A DNA stretch of 64,000 nt, from positions 62,001-126,000 of the forward strand of contig JANQPX010000002.1 in the NCBI GenBank assembly GCA_028285265.1. Direction: 5' to 3'. This DNA is from Geminicoccaceae bacterium. GTDB taxonomy: Bacteria; Pseudomonadota; Alphaproteobacteria; Geminicoccales; Geminicoccaceae. Positions within the stretch are counted from its first letter, which is position 1; the number at the start of each line of letters is the position of its first letter. The position numbers were made by a program, and so were the translations under genes. Shown here one piece after another: positions 1-8,761 of the stretch. Under the pieces are notes generated by a model. That model did no database searches. It saw nothing but the letters and a program-made list of their open reading frames with translations, and was not told the origin of the DNA.

Positions 1-201
1 CACTTGTCCCGCGATGATCGTGAGGCGTCTATTATCCAAATTGATGACTGCCCGCCCTGTCTTCTTGAAATAGATCCTGTAGAGGTCGGGCGGATAATCG
101 GGTGGCATGCCGGCGTCGACCTGCACCCAGAGACTGGGCGGATCCGTCAGGCGTTGGACGTCGGGATCCAGGCGGGGTTCCATTGGGTTATCGGATGTCA
201 T
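1..201 (-). CDS. Partial ORF running off the left edge
   Basis: An open frame of 67 codons reads leftward off the window edge, starting at an ATG at 201. It is rich in Pro and Asp at its start and has no stop before position 1, so only the N-terminus is visible. It lies directly downstream of the MFS transporter on the same strand, 66 bases past that gene's stop, and may be its operon partner. An in-frame ATG at 258 would lengthen it by 19 residues. Neither start has a strong ribosome binding site. I do not recognise the family. Confidence 0.45.
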   Translation of the reverse strand, partial: MTSDNPMEPRLDPDVQRLTDPPSLWVQVDAGMPPDYPPDLYRIYFKKTGRAVINLDNRRLTIIAGQV

Positions 202-267
202 CGTCGATTCCGCATGGCGTCGTCTGCATGCTACAGCCTGGCCTTCTCCCTTGTTCATCCCGAGCGT

Positions 268-1494
268 TCAGGCTCTGCTGCCGACGGGACGATCCTGGCT
301 CACCAGCCAGATCAGCGCGGCACCAGCGAGCAGCAGGAACGGGATCATGGCATAATTGACCGCGCTCCAGCCGTCGACGGGCGTGCCGCCGGAACAGTTC
401 ATCAGACCGCCCGAGGCCAGGCTCGCCACGGTTACACAGCCAAAGACGATCATGTCGTTCAGACCCTGGGCGCGGCCGCGCTCATGCGGTGCGTGGGCTG
501 TCGCGAGGAGACTGGTGGCGCCGATAAAGCCGAAGTTCCAGCCGAGCCCTAGGAAGATCAGCGCAGCATAGAAATTGCTTAGCGTCACGCCGGCAAGGGC
601 GGTGATGCCGGCGACGCCCAGGATGATCAGGCCTGCGGCAATGACCCGAGGTGCGCCAAACCGCACGATCAGATGGCCGGTGAAGAAGGATGGGATGAAC
701 ATCGCCAGGACATGAGCGGAGACGATGTCATTGGCGTCTTCATTGGTGAAGCCGCAGCCGATGACCGCAAGCGGCGTCGACGTCATCACTAGGTTCATCA
801 ACGCATAGCTGACCATGCCGCAGACGATCGCGACCAGGATGGTCGGATTGCGCAGCAGCTCCAGCCGGGAGGCTCCCTCCGGCACGGTTTGCCCGGCGTC
901 GCTGCTGTCGTCGCCGTCGGGAAGGTCAAGGAGGAGGAAGAGGAACATGCCGGCGAGATTCAAGACGACGATGGTCAGATAGGTGCCGAAGAAGGGAACG
1001 ACGGTCGCGTCGTAGACCAGCTTGTTCAGCTGCGGACCGAAGACAGCGGCCAGAAGCCCGCCCGCCATGACATAGGAAATGGCCTTGGGCCGGAATGCAT
1101 CCGATGCGGTGTCGGCAGCGGCAAATCGATAGAACCCCTGCGCCGACATGTAGATGCCCGTGAAGTAAGAGCCCAGGAGAAGGATGGGGAAGGATGCGAG
1201 ATACAGACCGATGGCGGCGATCGCCGCACCGACAGCGCCGGCAACGGCGCCGATGAAAAAGCCGAAACGGCGCCCCCGTCGCTGCATCAGCGGCGAGATC
1301 CAAGGCGCGGTGGTCATCGAGCCGAACACCACCAGGGAAATCGGCAGCGTGGCGAAGCAGGGATTGTCCGCCAGCATGGCACCGGCGAGGCCACCCACCA
1401 CGAAGATCATCGGCATCTGTGCACCGAGAATGGCCTGTGCCGCGACCAGCACCGTGACATTTCGCTTGGCGATAGCATCACCCGAAGGGGTCAA
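268..1494 (-). CDS. MFS transporter
   Basis: This is a 408-residue inner-membrane protein of the major facilitator superfamily, the usual length for a 12-helix secondary transporter. Hydrophobic helices alternate with short loops from residue 12 on, and the loop between helices 2 and 3 carries the basic RRGRR patch typical of the MFS A-motif region. A long hydrophilic loop near residues 195-210 separates the two six-helix halves. No ATG lies upstream in frame, so the start is the TTG at 1494, which is less certain than the body. The substrate cannot be told; drug or sugar efflux is common for such stand-alone genes. Confidence 0.85.
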   Translation of the reverse strand: MTPSGDAIAKRNVTVLVAAQAILGAQMPMIFVVGGLAGAMLADNPCFATLPISLVVFGSMTTAPWISPLMQRRGRRFGFFIGAVAGAVGAAIAAIGLYLASFPILLLGSYFTGIYMSAQGFYRFAAADTASDAFRPKAISYVMAGGLLAAVFGPQLNKLVYDATVVPFFGTYLTIVVLNLAGMFLFLLLDLPDGDDSSDAGQTVPEGASRLELLRNPTILVAIVCGMVSYALMNLVMTSTPLAVIGCGFTNEDANDIVSAHVLAMFIPSFFTGHLIVRFGAPRVIAAGLIILGVAGITALAGVTLSNFYAALIFLGLGWNFGFIGATSLLATAHAPHERGRAQGLNDMIVFGCVTVASLASGGLMNCSGGTPVDGWSAVNYAMIPFLLLAGAALIWLVSQDRPVGSRA

Positions 1495-1560
1495 TGGCCT
1501 CGATCCTTACCTAGGCGGCACCGCATCTTGGATTTCTCGCTTCATGACAGGGTTACGGTT

Positions 1561-2475
1561 CTAAGCGGCAGCTTGTTTTTTGGCGGTCGCCATGAAAACG
1601 CCGAGGCCGGCAATGACCATACCCACCCATGCAAGCGGCGGCATGATCTCGTCAAGCACAATCCAGGCGACTGCGGCGGCCATAGGCGGCACGAGGAAGA
1701 ATAGGGCGGATACTTTGGAGACCTCGCCCGCCCGGATCATGGCGAGCAGCAGACCGACGGCGATCAATGAGCTCGCGATGATTAGATATACCAGGGCGCC
1801 AATCAGCTGCCAGGTCCAGACGATCTCCATCGTTTCGAACGCGACCATGAAGGGGATGATGCCCGCCAGGCCAACGGAGAAACCCACCAGGTTCGACATC
1901 ACCGGATGCTGCGCGACGCCGAAGCGCTTTTCCCAGAGCGAGCCGCCGGTGATCCCGAAGAGCGCCAGGGACGCGAAGACGAAACCGATCACCGACGGCA
2001 CCGCGATTTCCGATCTCGCGACGATGACGACGACGGCACCGGTCAGGCCGAGAACCAGGCCCGCCCAGCACTGCCAGCCGATGGTTTCGCCGTTCCATCT
2101 GGGGGCGATCAGCGCCACGATGATCGGCTGCAGCGAGAGAATCAACGCAAGTGTGCCGACGGAAAGCCCCGATGTGAACGCCATGTAGCACATCCCGAAA
2201 TACATCGCCTGCAGCAAGAAGCCGACGATCGCCAGATGCAGCCATTCGTCGCGCGACTTCGGCAAGGGGGGATGCAGGATCACGAACAGCACCGCCATGA
2301 TCGCGACGACACAGGCAAACCTCAGGGCGAGGAAGGTCATCGGCTCGATATAGTCGAGGCCGAATTTGGCCGCGACATAGCCGGTGGACCACATCGCCAG
2401 GAAGATTCCGGGCGCGAGCACCAGCCAGAGAGGTCGCTCCGTGGCGATCGGGAGATTGTCGGTATTTGTTGCCAT
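1561..2475 (-). CDS. EamA/DMT-family transporter
   Basis: A 304-residue integral membrane protein with about ten hydrophobic segments arranged as two EamA repeats, the layout of drug/metabolite exporters such as RhaT- and YdcZ-like carriers. An early GYVAAKFGLDY stretch and the GMVIAGLGVFMA C-terminal helix fit the family. The frame stays open to 2553, but I prefer the ATG at 2475 because the extra 26 residues are hydrophilic and would crowd the divergent LysR gene. The divergent regulator at 2583 probably controls it. Substrate unknown; metabolite or amino acid export is the usual role. Confidence 0.85.
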   Translation of the reverse strand: MATNTDNLPIATERPLWLVLAPGIFLAMWSTGYVAAKFGLDYIEPMTFLALRFACVVAIMAVLFVILHPPLPKSRDEWLHLAIVGFLLQAMYFGMCYMAFTSGLSVGTLALILSLQPIIVALIAPRWNGETIGWQCWAGLVLGLTGAVVVIVARSEIAVPSVIGFVFASLALFGITGGSLWEKRFGVAQHPVMSNLVGFSVGLAGIIPFMVAFETMEIVWTWQLIGALVYLIIASSLIAVGLLLAMIRAGEVSKVSALFFLVPPMAAAVAWIVLDEIMPPLAWVGMVIAGLGVFMATAKKQAAA

Positions 2476-2565
2476 GCGATGATCAGGATTTCGGACCAGT
2501 ATGCCGGGGCCATCGGTTAGACCCTCGACAGAGCATAGATCATTTGTTGTCATCGGAAAAATGAA

Positions 2566-2578
2566 TTGATACGATCAA
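2566..2578. promoter_or_regulatory. LysR-type box between EamA gene and LysR gene
   Basis: The sequence TTGATACGATCAA is a dyad with five-base arms and fits the T-N11-A pattern bound by LysR-type regulators. It ends five bases before the regulator's ATG, in the 107-base divergent region, so autoregulation together with control of the exporter is likely. This is a motif call only. Confidence 0.45.
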
Positions 2579-2582
2579 AGTC

Positions 2583-3437
2583 ATGAACAAATCCGAACGA
2601 CCTCTGGCCGATGGACACCTGCTTAGAACGTTCGTCGAAATCGCCGACTGCGGTAATCTGACCTTGGCGGCGTCGCGGCTGAACCGCAGCCAGTCCGCGA
2701 TCAGCGTACAGCTTCGCAAGCTGGAAGCCGCGTTGAAGACGTCGCTCTTCTTGAGGGAAGGCAAGGGCATGGCGCTCTCCGCCAACGGCGAGAAATTGCT
2801 GCCCGCAGCAAGAGAGGTCCTGGCCGAGCTCGCCAACGTGCAGTCCCTGTTCGCAAAGCCGCTGAATGGCAGAATCAAGGTAGGCATCCCCGATGATTTT
2901 GATGAGGGGGTGCTTGAAAGAGCGCTGGGTGACTTTACCCAGACCAATCCAGGCGTCGATGTTCTCGCGAGGTCGGGCTGCACGGCGGTCTTTCCGGAGG
3001 CGATCCGAAAGGGAGAGCTTGATATCGCGGTCTATTCCTCCCCGGACGGTGGTCTCGGCAAGGTTTTCTTGGAGCAAAGGCCGGTTTGGGTGGCGAGTGA
3101 TGCCATGCCTACACCGCACGTCGATCCTGTCCCGCTTGCCCTCATCAGTCATGGTTGCTGGATGGGCGAGTTGCCGAAAACGGCGCTGGAGCAGTGTGGG
3201 CGCCCTTACAACATCGCTTTCGAGTGTAGCGGGCTCATGAGCCTGAAAGCAGCAATACGCGCAGGAATTGCCGTTGGAATCATCTACGAAAGCAATGTTG
3301 GACCGGGCATGAGAATATTGTCAGGCAGGGATGGCTTTCCGCCACTGCCGAGCGCCAAACGATCCATCATTGTGCATCCTGATGCACCGCAAGACTTGGC
3401 GAAAGCGATGGCAGAAGCGATCCAAAGAGCCGTCTGA
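2583..3437 (+). CDS. LysR-family transcriptional regulator
   Basis: This 284-residue protein has the winged helix-turn-helix of LysR regulators at residues 11-70: the helix with LTLAASRLNRSQSAISVQL is the DNA-recognition part. The remaining 210 residues form the periplasmic-binding-like effector domain. It is divergent from the EamA exporter and 107 bases from that gene's preferred start, with a T-N11-A dyad just upstream of its own ATG, so it most likely regulates that transporter in response to a small molecule. Length is slightly below the usual 290-310. Confidence 0.9.
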   Translation: MNKSERPLADGHLLRTFVEIADCGNLTLAASRLNRSQSAISVQLRKLEAALKTSLFLREGKGMALSANGEKLLPAAREVLAELANVQSLFAKPLNGRIKVGIPDDFDEGVLERALGDFTQTNPGVDVLARSGCTAVFPEAIRKGELDIAVYSSPDGGLGKVFLEQRPVWVASDAMPTPHVDPVPLALISHGCWMGELPKTALEQCGRPYNIAFECSGLMSLKAAIRAGIAVGIIYESNVGPGMRILSGRDGFPPLPSAKRSIIVHPDAPQDLAKAMAEAIQRAV

Positions 3438-3812
3438 ACAAGCGCGGTCGCAATCTGGTTGTCGAATTCCTGGTGCCGCGCTGTCGGTTGCCGTCGATCG
3501 TCGACGGTTCCCGGGCCGATTTTGCTGATTTCCTTGGTGTTCTCACGGCGAATGACAGCGAAGGTTGCCTATGTTGCGACCCACCCACGAAGATCCCCAA
3601 ACCTCTGCTCGGGGATCACCCAGTCCACCGAAAGAAAGAGGACAAATGCGCTCCCATCGGGCACAAAGGGAGGCGCATTCGCTGGTAAGTTCCTTGACCT
3701 TTTCCAGACTTTGCTGAGACCATTATCTGAACCGAGCCTTGCCAAGGCTGGCTGAGAATGCGTCCGATGCCCAGAGGCTTGATCTGCTGAATAGCCCGAA
3801 CCAAGGATCTTG
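3438..3812. other. Intergenic region, no gene seen
   Basis: No convincing coding frame. A short dyad, CCGTCGA at 3491-3497 and TCGACGG at 3501-3507 with a three-base loop, lies 54 bases past the LysR stop and may be a weak terminator. The remainder should hold the promoter of the GntR gene, but no clear -35/-10 pair stands out. A ribosome binding site AAGGA at 3803-3807 precedes the ATG at 3813. Confidence 0.4.
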
Positions 3813-4655
3813 ATGACCGCAAGCCCACAAGAGAAGGAAAACCTGCGACGAGGTCGCGGAAGGCCTGCATATGATGAGTCCGACAAGTCCGCGGCGGACA
3901 ATTTTCACAGGATTGGTGCGACATTTGTCCTGGACAGGGAGAAGTCCACGCCGCTTTGGCTCCAGCTTCGTCTTCAAATTGAGGTAGCGATCAAGAACGG
4001 TGATTTGGCGCCCTATTCGCGCATGCCGTCGGAACAAGCTCTTTGTGACATATTTGGGGTATCGCGACCGGTCATTCGTGCTGCTCTAAGCGCGCTCGCC
4101 TCGGACGGGCTTGCGATCAAGATGCCGCGCATCGGCATGTTCGTGGGAGCTCCCAAACCCGAGACCGACTTCGTCACGTCGAACCTCAGTGTGTTCGGTG
4201 ATATGGCCGCTCGTGGCTACAACGTGACGACGAAGACGTTCGAGTTCCGGAGAACGCGGCCCGATCTGAAGGAGCAGCAGGCCCTGCATTTGCCGGAGAC
4301 GGGTAGCGTCGTTCGCATCGGGCGCGTGTATTTCATTGAAGGTCAGCCGACGACCTGCACCCATATCGCATTGCCTGGTCATAAGGTTCCTGGGCTGGAA
4401 GATCTGGATATGGAAAACAAGTCCATCTTTGCGACGCTTCGGGAGCGCTATGGTGTCTGGCCGAAGCGTGCTGAGCGCTGGTTTACGGCCGCGATGCCAA
4501 GTGAAGAGGCCGTCGAGCTGATGGGTGTCTCTCCGACAGACCCGATGATCTGGATCGAATCGATCGCCTATGAGGCCGATGGTTCGCCGATTGAGTTCTA
4601 TCGCGCGTTCTACAACTCGCAAGCATCACGCATCCACATCTCCGTCGGCTCCTGA
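3813..4655 (+). CDS. GntR-family regulator with UTRA domain
   Basis: This 280-residue regulator has a basic, proline-containing leader, then a GntR winged helix around residues 45-110 with the hallmarks PLWLQLRLQIE, YSRMPSEQAL and FGVSRPVIRAALSAL. A UTRA ligand-binding domain (HutC/FadR subclass) follows to the C-terminus. The ATG at 3813 is chosen over the TTG at 3810 because AAGGA sits five bases upstream. It lies upstream of, and points toward, the sugar ABC cluster starting at 5129, so it is the obvious candidate regulator of that cluster, with a sugar or sugar phosphate as effector. That link is inferred from position. Confidence 0.88.
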   Translation: MTASPQEKENLRRGRGRPAYDESDKSAADNFHRIGATFVLDREKSTPLWLQLRLQIEVAIKNGDLAPYSRMPSEQALCDIFGVSRPVIRAALSALASDGLAIKMPRIGMFVGAPKPETDFVTSNLSVFGDMAARGYNVTTKTFEFRRTRPDLKEQQALHLPETGSVVRIGRVYFIEGQPTTCTHIALPGHKVPGLEDLDMENKSIFATLRERYGVWPKRAERWFTAAMPSEEAVELMGVSPTDPMIWIESIAYEADGSPIEFYRAFYNSQASRIHISVGS

Positions 4656-5128
4656 CGGGATCTGTTAAGGCCGAGAAAGAGACGTTTCTGCGTGGCAAGG
4701 TAATTCTGCTCATATCCAGATTGACAAGCTAAAATCGTGAGCATAGCGTGGTGGTGTAAGCAGCGATAAGGCCCTCGCCTGGAAACGAAAGATCATCAAC
4801 CCAATGATCCTTCCAATAGGTGACAAGAAGGTCATCGAGCACTGAAACAGGACTGCTTTGGGGGGCTTGGATGAAAGCTGGAAAGCGGGAGCGGTCGGGG
4901 GCATCCGGTCTGGCACCAAGGGCGAGGCTTTGCCCTGCCATGATTGTGGTAGCCAGGTCGGTAATTCCTTCTCCTTCGTTGAAACAGATCGAGTGTTTGA
5001 AGGCGAGCATAGCTCGGTGAGGCTATCAAGTTTGGGGTAGCAGGCAGGATCGGACACTAGGAGGTCGAAAAAAAAGTAGGCTGAAGACAAGGCAAACCCA
5101 GAATCCAATCAGCAGGAGGACAACGATC
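4656..5128. other. Intergenic region upstream of the sugar ABC cluster
   Basis: About 470 bases between the GntR regulator and the binding-protein gene. The minus strand keeps a 93-codon frame open (4729-5010) that I cannot match to any family; it may be a decayed gene. The last 100 bases should contain the promoter and operator of the ABC operon. AGGAGG-like sequence at 5115-5119 is the ribosome binding site of the next gene. Confidence 0.35.
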
Positions 5129-6118
5129 ATGACGTCGACAACAGGAACAATTTCGTGCCGGGCCCGGATTCAGGCGAGCGTTCTTGCCCTTGCTATGACG
5201 GCCTTGCCGCTCGCCGTAGAGGCGGAAGAGCTCTCTCTCGAGGGCAAAACAATTGGCGTCACTGTGATCGGAACCGACCACCACTGGGATTTGATGGCCT
5301 ATCAGGGGCAGCTTGACGAAATTGAACGTCTTGGTGGCGAGGCGATCGCACTGGACGCGGGACGCAACGATCAAACGCAGATCTCGCAGATCCAAACCCT
5401 GATCGCGCAAAAGCCTGATGCGATCATCGAGCAGCTCGGCAACATCGATGTGCTCGATCCGTGGCTGAAGAAAATCGTCGACGCCGAAATTCCGCTGTTC
5501 ACCGTGGATACTGCGACGCCCCATGCGATCAACAACACCACGTCGAACAATTATAACATTGGTGCCGAGCTCGCCCTGCAGATGGTTCAGGATATGGGCG
5601 GTGAGGGCAAGATCCTGGTCTTCAACGGCTTTTACAGCGTGCCGGTCTGCAAGATTCGCTATGATCAGCTGAAATATGTGCTTGAGAACTTCCCGGAGAT
5701 GGAGGTGATCGAGCCCGAGCTGCGCGACGTCATCCCGAATACGGTGCAGAGCGCCCATTCCGACGTCACCGACATGCTGACCAAGCATGGTGAGGACAGC
5801 GGCCTTAAAGCCGTCTGGGCCTGCTGGGACGTGCCGATGGTCGGTGCAACCCAGGCGATCGAAGCGGCCGGACGTACGGATGTGAAGACCTATGGGGTTG
5901 ATGGCAGTCCTGAATATGTCGAGATGGTCGCCGATCCGGCCTCGCCGGCGGCCGCGGTTGCTGCGCAGCAACCCTATGAGATCGGCAAGCAGGCCGTGCA
6001 GAACGTTGCCCGCTACTTAGGCGGTCAAGAGGTGCCCCCGTTCTCCTTCGTACCAGCCGTGCTGATCAACAAGGAGAATGCCGCGACCGCCGGCGCGGAC
6101 TTCTTGCCGAAGGAATAG
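5129..6118 (+). CDS. Sugar ABC transporter substrate-binding protein (ribose type)
   Basis: A 329-residue periplasmic binding protein of the RbsB/Peripla_BP_4 class. The N-terminus is a Sec signal peptide with a basic start, a hydrophobic core of Ala and Leu, and likely cleavage after AVEA near residue 33. The mature part opens with the strand GKTIGVTVIGTDHHW and carries the two-lobe pattern of these receptors, including a ligand-loop Asp in the hinge region (YGVDGSPEY). It is the first gene of an ABC operon and is followed by a strong hairpin that likely raises its expression relative to the ATPase and permeases. Ligand not predictable beyond a sugar or polyol. Confidence 0.9.
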   Translation: MTSTTGTISCRARIQASVLALAMTALPLAVEAEELSLEGKTIGVTVIGTDHHWDLMAYQGQLDEIERLGGEAIALDAGRNDQTQISQIQTLIAQKPDAIIEQLGNIDVLDPWLKKIVDAEIPLFTVDTATPHAINNTTSNNYNIGAELALQMVQDMGGEGKILVFNGFYSVPVCKIRYDQLKYVLENFPEMEVIEPELRDVIPNTVQSAHSDVTDMLTKHGEDSGLKAVWACWDVPMVGATQAIEAAGRTDVKTYGVDGSPEYVEMVADPASPAAAVAAQQPYEIGKQAVQNVARYLGGQEVPPFSFVPAVLINKENAATAGADFLPKE

Positions 6119-6130
6119 CCTCCCTTGATT

Positions 6131-6162
6131 GGCCGTGCCGCCGCCGGCTTGGCGGCACGGCC
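6131..6162 (+). promoter_or_regulatory. Strong intercistronic hairpin after the binding-protein gene
   Basis: A perfect 12-base-pair stem (GGCCGTGCCGCC pairing with GGCGGCACGGCC) closes an eight-base loop, 12 bases past the stop. Such hairpins between a binding-protein gene and its ATPase gene commonly act as partial terminators or 3' stabilisers, giving excess binding protein. There is no T run, so full termination is unlikely. Confidence 0.7.
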
Positions 6163-6207
6163 GCTTTCTCCGGATCGATAAAAACTGCTCTGGAGCTTCT
6201 GCACGCG

Positions 6208-7746
6208 ATGACCAGAGACACGACGAATTCTGCCGAGACGGCTGCGATCGAGATGCGTGGCATCGACAAGACGTTTGGTCCCGTTCGCGCTCTCGTTAAC
6301 GCCGACCTGGTGGTCGAGCCGGGCACGATCCACGGCCTCGTTGGACAAAACGGTGCCGGCAAATCGACGATCATCAAGGTGCTGGCGGGGATCTACAAAC
6401 ATGACGCCGGTCGTATCAAGGTCAGCGGTCAGGACGTTCCCGTTCCAACGCCAGCCGGAATCGAGGCCCTCGGCGTTCACTTCATTCACCAGGATCGCCT
6501 GCTATCGCCCACGTCGACGCTGGCCGAGGCGATCTTTTTGCGGCATGAGCCTAAGCTCGGTCCCTTTATCAACCACACCGCCATGAACCGCGACGCCCGC
6601 GCTTTGCTGAAGCGGTATTTCGATCTTGATCTGACACCGACGACGCTTATACGGAATCTGACGACGGCGCAGCAGAAAGTGGTGCAAATCACCCGAGCTC
6701 TTGCGCAAAGTGCCAAAGTGCTCGTGCTCGACGAACCGACCGCTGCTCTTGTGCAGCGTGAGGTCGATAGCCTGTTCCAGGTCCTGAAACGCCTCCGCGA
6801 CGAAGGCATCGCGATCATCTTCATTTCCCACTACATGCAGGAGATCAAGGAGATCTGTGATCGGGTCACGGTGATGCGCAATGGCGAGGTCGTCGGCACG
6901 GTCGAGACCGCTCATATCGACGTCGACGACATCATTGCCATGATGATCGATCGGGATGTTGACGAGATGTACCCGCCGCGTTCGATCGAGATCGGTAAGC
7001 CGGTATTGGAAGTTTCGAAGCTTACCTTGAAAGATGCGTTTAAAAATGTCTCGCTCACCATTCGTGCTGGTGAGATTGTCGGGCTCACCGGCCTGGTTGG
7101 ATCGGGTGCCAAGGAGTTGCTCCACTGTCTTTTTGGTCTGAAGCGGCCGGATGCGGGCGAGATCAGGATCGACGGGGAACGACGATCGTTTCGCGCACCG
7201 AACGACGCCGTCCATGCCGAGATGGCCATGATCCCAGAGGACCGGCGCGCCCATGGCGTCGCGATCAACCTTTCGGTTGCGGAAAATGTGTCGCTGGCTA
7301 GCCTGAGACGCTATTGCAACAAAGGGTTTGTCTCTGCGGCTGCCGAGCGGAAAGCCGTTGACGGCCTCATCCAGGATTTGTCAATCAGGACACCCGACCG
7401 CCGTACGCAGGTCCGCAATCTCTCCGGTGGCAATCAACAGAAAGTCGCCGTCGCCAAGTGGCTGAGTTGCCAATCCAAGGTCTATCTGTTGGACGAGCCG
7501 ACAGTGGCGGTCGATGTCGGCGCGAAGGTTGAGATTTACACGCTCCTGAACCGTCTTGCTGCAGAAGGTGCTGCGATCCTCTTCAACTCCTCTGACCTGG
7601 AGGAATTGGTAGGCATGTGTGATCGGGTCCTCGTGGTCTATCGTGGTCAGATGACGAGCGCCTTCGACAAGGACGACTTGGACAGCGACCGCCTGCTTGC
7701 GGCGGCGTCGGGTGCGGCGACGACAGACGTTCAGGAGGTCGCGTGA
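6208..7746 (+). CDS. Sugar ABC transporter ATP-binding protein (RbsA/MglA type)
   Basis: A 512-residue double nucleotide-binding protein, the usual size for RbsA-type ATPases. The first domain has a canonical Walker A (GQNGAGKST, near residue 48) and Walker B (VLVLDEPTAAL, near 172) but a degenerate signature motif, TTAQQ. The second domain has a degenerate Walker A (GLVGSGAKEL) but an intact signature LSGGNQQKVAVAKWL and Walker B YLLDEPTVAVDVG. This split of functions is normal in the family. It energises uptake by the two permeases that follow; its stop overlaps the start of the first permease. Confidence 0.93.
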   Translation: MTRDTTNSAETAAIEMRGIDKTFGPVRALVNADLVVEPGTIHGLVGQNGAGKSTIIKVLAGIYKHDAGRIKVSGQDVPVPTPAGIEALGVHFIHQDRLLSPTSTLAEAIFLRHEPKLGPFINHTAMNRDARALLKRYFDLDLTPTTLIRNLTTAQQKVVQITRALAQSAKVLVLDEPTAALVQREVDSLFQVLKRLRDEGIAIIFISHYMQEIKEICDRVTVMRNGEVVGTVETAHIDVDDIIAMMIDRDVDEMYPPRSIEIGKPVLEVSKLTLKDAFKNVSLTIRAGEIVGLTGLVGSGAKELLHCLFGLKRPDAGEIRIDGERRSFRAPNDAVHAEMAMIPEDRRAHGVAINLSVAENVSLASLRRYCNKGFVSAAAERKAVDGLIQDLSIRTPDRRTQVRNLSGGNQQKVAVAKWLSCQSKVYLLDEPTVAVDVGAKVEIYTLLNRLAAEGAAILFNSSDLEELVGMCDRVLVVYRGQMTSAFDKDDLDSDRLLAAASGAATTDVQEVA

Positions 7747-8753
7747 GCGCGGGTGAGACAGCGGCCGCCGATTCGGCGGCGCGGGGCTTTGATCAAAAGG
7801 TGCTTGCGGCGTTATTCGTCCGCCTCGGCGCGTTCGGGGCCTTTGCGCTGATCCTTCTTTATTTCGCGCTCACCGCCCGCGGCTTCACCTCCGCCTTCAA
7901 CATTCTGAATGTCGTCGAACAATCGGCGATCCTCGGCATTCTCGCCTATGGTATGACTGTGGTGTTCATCGGGACTGGCACTGATGTGCAGACGGGCGGG
8001 ATCGACCTCTCGATCGCTGCCAATGCCGGTCTCTGCGCGGCGGTCTACGCGACCCTGGCGAAGACGGGCTACCCGGATACGGTCGCGGTCATTGCAACCC
8101 TGGCGACCGGCCTTGCGGTCAGTGCGTTGAACGCAGTTGCTGTGGTCTGGCTCGGCATTCTGCCACTGCTCGCAACTCTCGCCGTCATGAACATCGCCGC
8201 GGGCGTGGAGCTGATCCTCACCGAAAACACTGTCGTCAGCGCGTCCTCGCCGCTCTTGAGCCTCTTGGTTAGCGGCAGTTTTCTCGGTGTGTCGGCGCTC
8301 GCCTGGTGCCTGATCATTGTCTCGCTCGTCATGGCCGCCGTCATTCATTTCAGTCGACTAGGCCTCAGGCTCTATGCCGTCGGCAGTCATCCCGAGGCCG
8401 CTCGCGCGGCAGGTATCGACGTCGGGACCTATCAGGCGATTTCCTTTCTGTTTTCGGGCCTGGCGGCAGGCGTCGCCAGCATCTTGATCGTCTCCCGCTT
8501 GTCGGCGTCGACACCGGGAACCGGGCTCCTACTCCTACCGATTCTGGCTGCCGCCCTGCTTGGGACGGTGTTTTCCAGGCGGCTCGTACCGACGATCGGC
8601 GGCACGCTGATGGCAGCACTCTTCATCGGTTTCCTTGCCAACGGTTTTCAGCTCTCCGGTGTCTCCAGCTACTGGGTCAATGGCGTGCAGGGAGCCCTGA
8701 TCCTCTTGGTCGTCGCCGCGACTTCCTTTGCTCGACCATCGGACGGAGGCTGA
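7743..8753 (+). CDS. Sugar ABC transporter permease 1 (RbsC type)
   Basis: A 336-residue inner-membrane permease of the BPD_transp_2 family with eight to ten hydrophobic helices. The conserved DVQTGGIDLSIAAN stretch and the cytoplasmic coupling region (YAVGSHPEAARAAGIDV) that contacts the ATPase are present. The start is a GTG whose bases overlap the ATPase stop codon as GTGA, showing translational coupling. Together with the next gene it forms a heterodimeric channel. Confidence 0.92.
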   Translation: MSAGETAAADSAARGFDQKVLAALFVRLGAFGAFALILLYFALTARGFTSAFNILNVVEQSAILGILAYGMTVVFIGTGTDVQTGGIDLSIAANAGLCAAVYATLAKTGYPDTVAVIATLATGLAVSALNAVAVVWLGILPLLATLAVMNIAAGVELILTENTVVSASSPLLSLLVSGSFLGVSALAWCLIIVSLVMAAVIHFSRLGLRLYAVGSHPEAARAAGIDVGTYQAISFLFSGLAAGVASILIVSRLSASTPGTGLLLLPILAAALLGTVFSRRLVPTIGGTLMAALFIGFLANGFQLSGVSSYWVNGVQGALILLVVAATSFARPSDGG

Positions 8754-8761
8754 GAACCGAC

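Noticed and set aside
4..552. 182-codon plus-strand frame at the left edge
   Set aside because: It overlaps the end of the MFS gene on the other strand, and its product has no family features and low-complexity charged ends, as expected for an antisense shadow.
4729..5010. 93-codon minus-strand ORF before the sugar-binding protein gene
   Set aside because: Some protein-like look but no family match, no ribosome binding site and antisense to a likely promoter region; noted only in the intergenic entry.
8306..8761. N-terminal extension of permease 2
   Set aside because: The added 152 residues are arginine- and proline-rich, overlap permease 1 and lack membrane segments; the ATG at 8762 is in the right place for the family.
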